Assembly (NCBI GenBank): GCA_016282655.1
Contig: JAEELK010000142.1
Coordinates: 1-5,104, forward strand
Length of the DNA stretch: 5,104 bases
Direction: 5' to 3'
Origin: Bacillota bacterium
Lineage (GTDB): Bacteria; Bacillota; Clostridia; Peptostreptococcales; Anaerovoracaceae
Shown here: positions 4,737-5,104 of the stretch, piece after piece
How the letters are laid out: each line of letters starts with the position of its first letter
Position numbering within the stretch: position 1 is the first letter of the stretch
Position numbers and translations under genes: made by a program
Notes under the pieces: generated by a model
Told to the model about the DNA's origin: nothing
Databases searched by the model: none
The model's input: only the letters and a program-made list of their open reading frames with translations

Positions 4737-5104
4737 GTGAAACCAAACACGCTCGGAACCTATATACGCTTTCTCAGGCTGCAGGGTCACATGACGCAGT
4801 CGCAGCTTGCCGAAAAGCTGAACATCACGGATAAGGCGGTCTCGAAATGGGAGCGCGGTCTCTCCTGCCCCGATCTCAAGCTGCTGCCGAAGCTGGCGGA
4901 GGTGCTGGGAGTCAACGTGAACGATCTTCTGGACGAAAGCATCGAAGGAGGGCCGCCCTCCAGACTGGTGCGGGTCTTAGAGATGTCCCCCGACTTCCGG
5001 ACGCCGCTCCACATCATCCTCGGCTGCGCGGATCTGGCAGAGGATCATTACGGGAACGAAGAGCGCGTGCGGCGCTATCTGCAGAACATCCGCGTCTCCG
5101 GAGA
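4737..5104 (+). CDS. XRE-family HTH regulator fused to a HisKA-like segment lacking the phosphoacceptor His; 3' end outside the window
   Basis: The window holds 122 residues from a GTG start; the gene runs off the right edge. Residues 6-65 are a canonical XRE/Cro-CI helix-turn-helix: the core MTQSQLAEKLNITDKAVSKW (19-38) is followed by ERG, CPD and LAEVLGVNVNDLL. This part should bind DNA. After a short linker (66-77), residues 78-122 look like a histidine-kinase dimerisation domain. LEMSPDFRTPLHIILGCADL (81-100) corresponds to the kinase pattern MSHExRTPLNxIxGxxxL, followed by a second helix ending RRYLQNIRVSG. The phosphoacceptor histidine is replaced by P85 (CCC at 4989-4991), so normal autophosphorylation at this site is not expected. 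H92 is nearby but is not the usual acceptor position. Whether an ATPase domain follows cannot be seen. The gene is divergent from the phosphoesterase. HTH identification is firm; the HisKA relation rests on motif resemblance. Confidence 0.85.
   Translation, partial: MKPNTLGTYIRFLRLQGHMTQSQLAEKLNITDKAVSKWERGLSCPDLKLLPKLAEVLGVNVNDLLDESIEGGPPSRLVRVLEMSPDFRTPLHIILGCADLAEDHYGNEERVRRYLQNIRVSG

Noticed and set aside
3629..4834. 401-codon open frame on the + strand opposite the phosphoesterase and running into the HTH gene
   Set aside because: It overlaps a gene with complete catalytic motifs and the promoter region, and its composition is of the shadow-frame type.
4787..5017. 76-codon minus-strand open frame opposite the HTH gene
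   Set aside because: The + strand reading has a canonical XRE domain, a GGAGG site and a promoter; the antisense frame has no recognisable features.

Overview
The window is GC-rich and gene-dense. It looks like the chromosome of a GC-rich member of the Firmicutes, most likely Clostridia. The clues are near-consensus AAGGAG Shine-Dalgarno sites, an ATP-type PEP carboxykinase, a compact glyoxalase I, a DUF937 protein and a YkuE-like membrane phosphoesterase. This assignment is inference; there is no rRNA or other phylogenetic marker in the window. I see no tRNA, CRISPR array, insertion sequence, phage gene or replication origin.

Layout. (1) 1-345, + strand: the 3' end of pckA, followed by a perfect 16-bp hairpin with A- and T-tracts (375-411). 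It can terminate transcription from both sides and separates pckA from a convergent minus-strand cluster. (2) 3402-445, - strand: four genes in apparent operon order. They are a CDF-family metal exporter with an Mn-type ligand set, a DUF937 protein with internal repeats, a UlaG-like metallo-beta-lactamase-fold hydrolase, and glyoxalase I. The gaps are 45, 15 and 15 nt. A plausible extended -10 promoter lies just upstream of the exporter gene, with an inverted repeat over its -10. (3) 4570-3476, - strand: a membrane-anchored calcineurin-like phosphoesterase with its own promoter, which has a perfect extended -10. (4) 4737 to the right edge, + strand: a divergent, incomplete regulator gene with a GTG start. 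It encodes an XRE-type helix-turn-helix followed by a histidine-kinase dimerisation (HisKA) motif.

How the parts might work together. pckA is central carbon metabolism and is probably unrelated to its neighbours. The minus-strand cluster mixes metal efflux with a glyoxalase and a second metal-dependent hydrolase, so a shared metal or electrophile stress theme is possible but unproven. The most unusual item is the fusion protein at the right end. Its HisKA motif reads S-P-D-F-R-T-P where kinases have S-H-[ED]-x-R-T-P, so the phosphoacceptor histidine is replaced by proline. This suggests a DNA-binding regulator that reuses a kinase dimerisation or sensor module without ordinary autophosphorylation. 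The rest of the gene is outside the window, so the fusion's full architecture is unknown.
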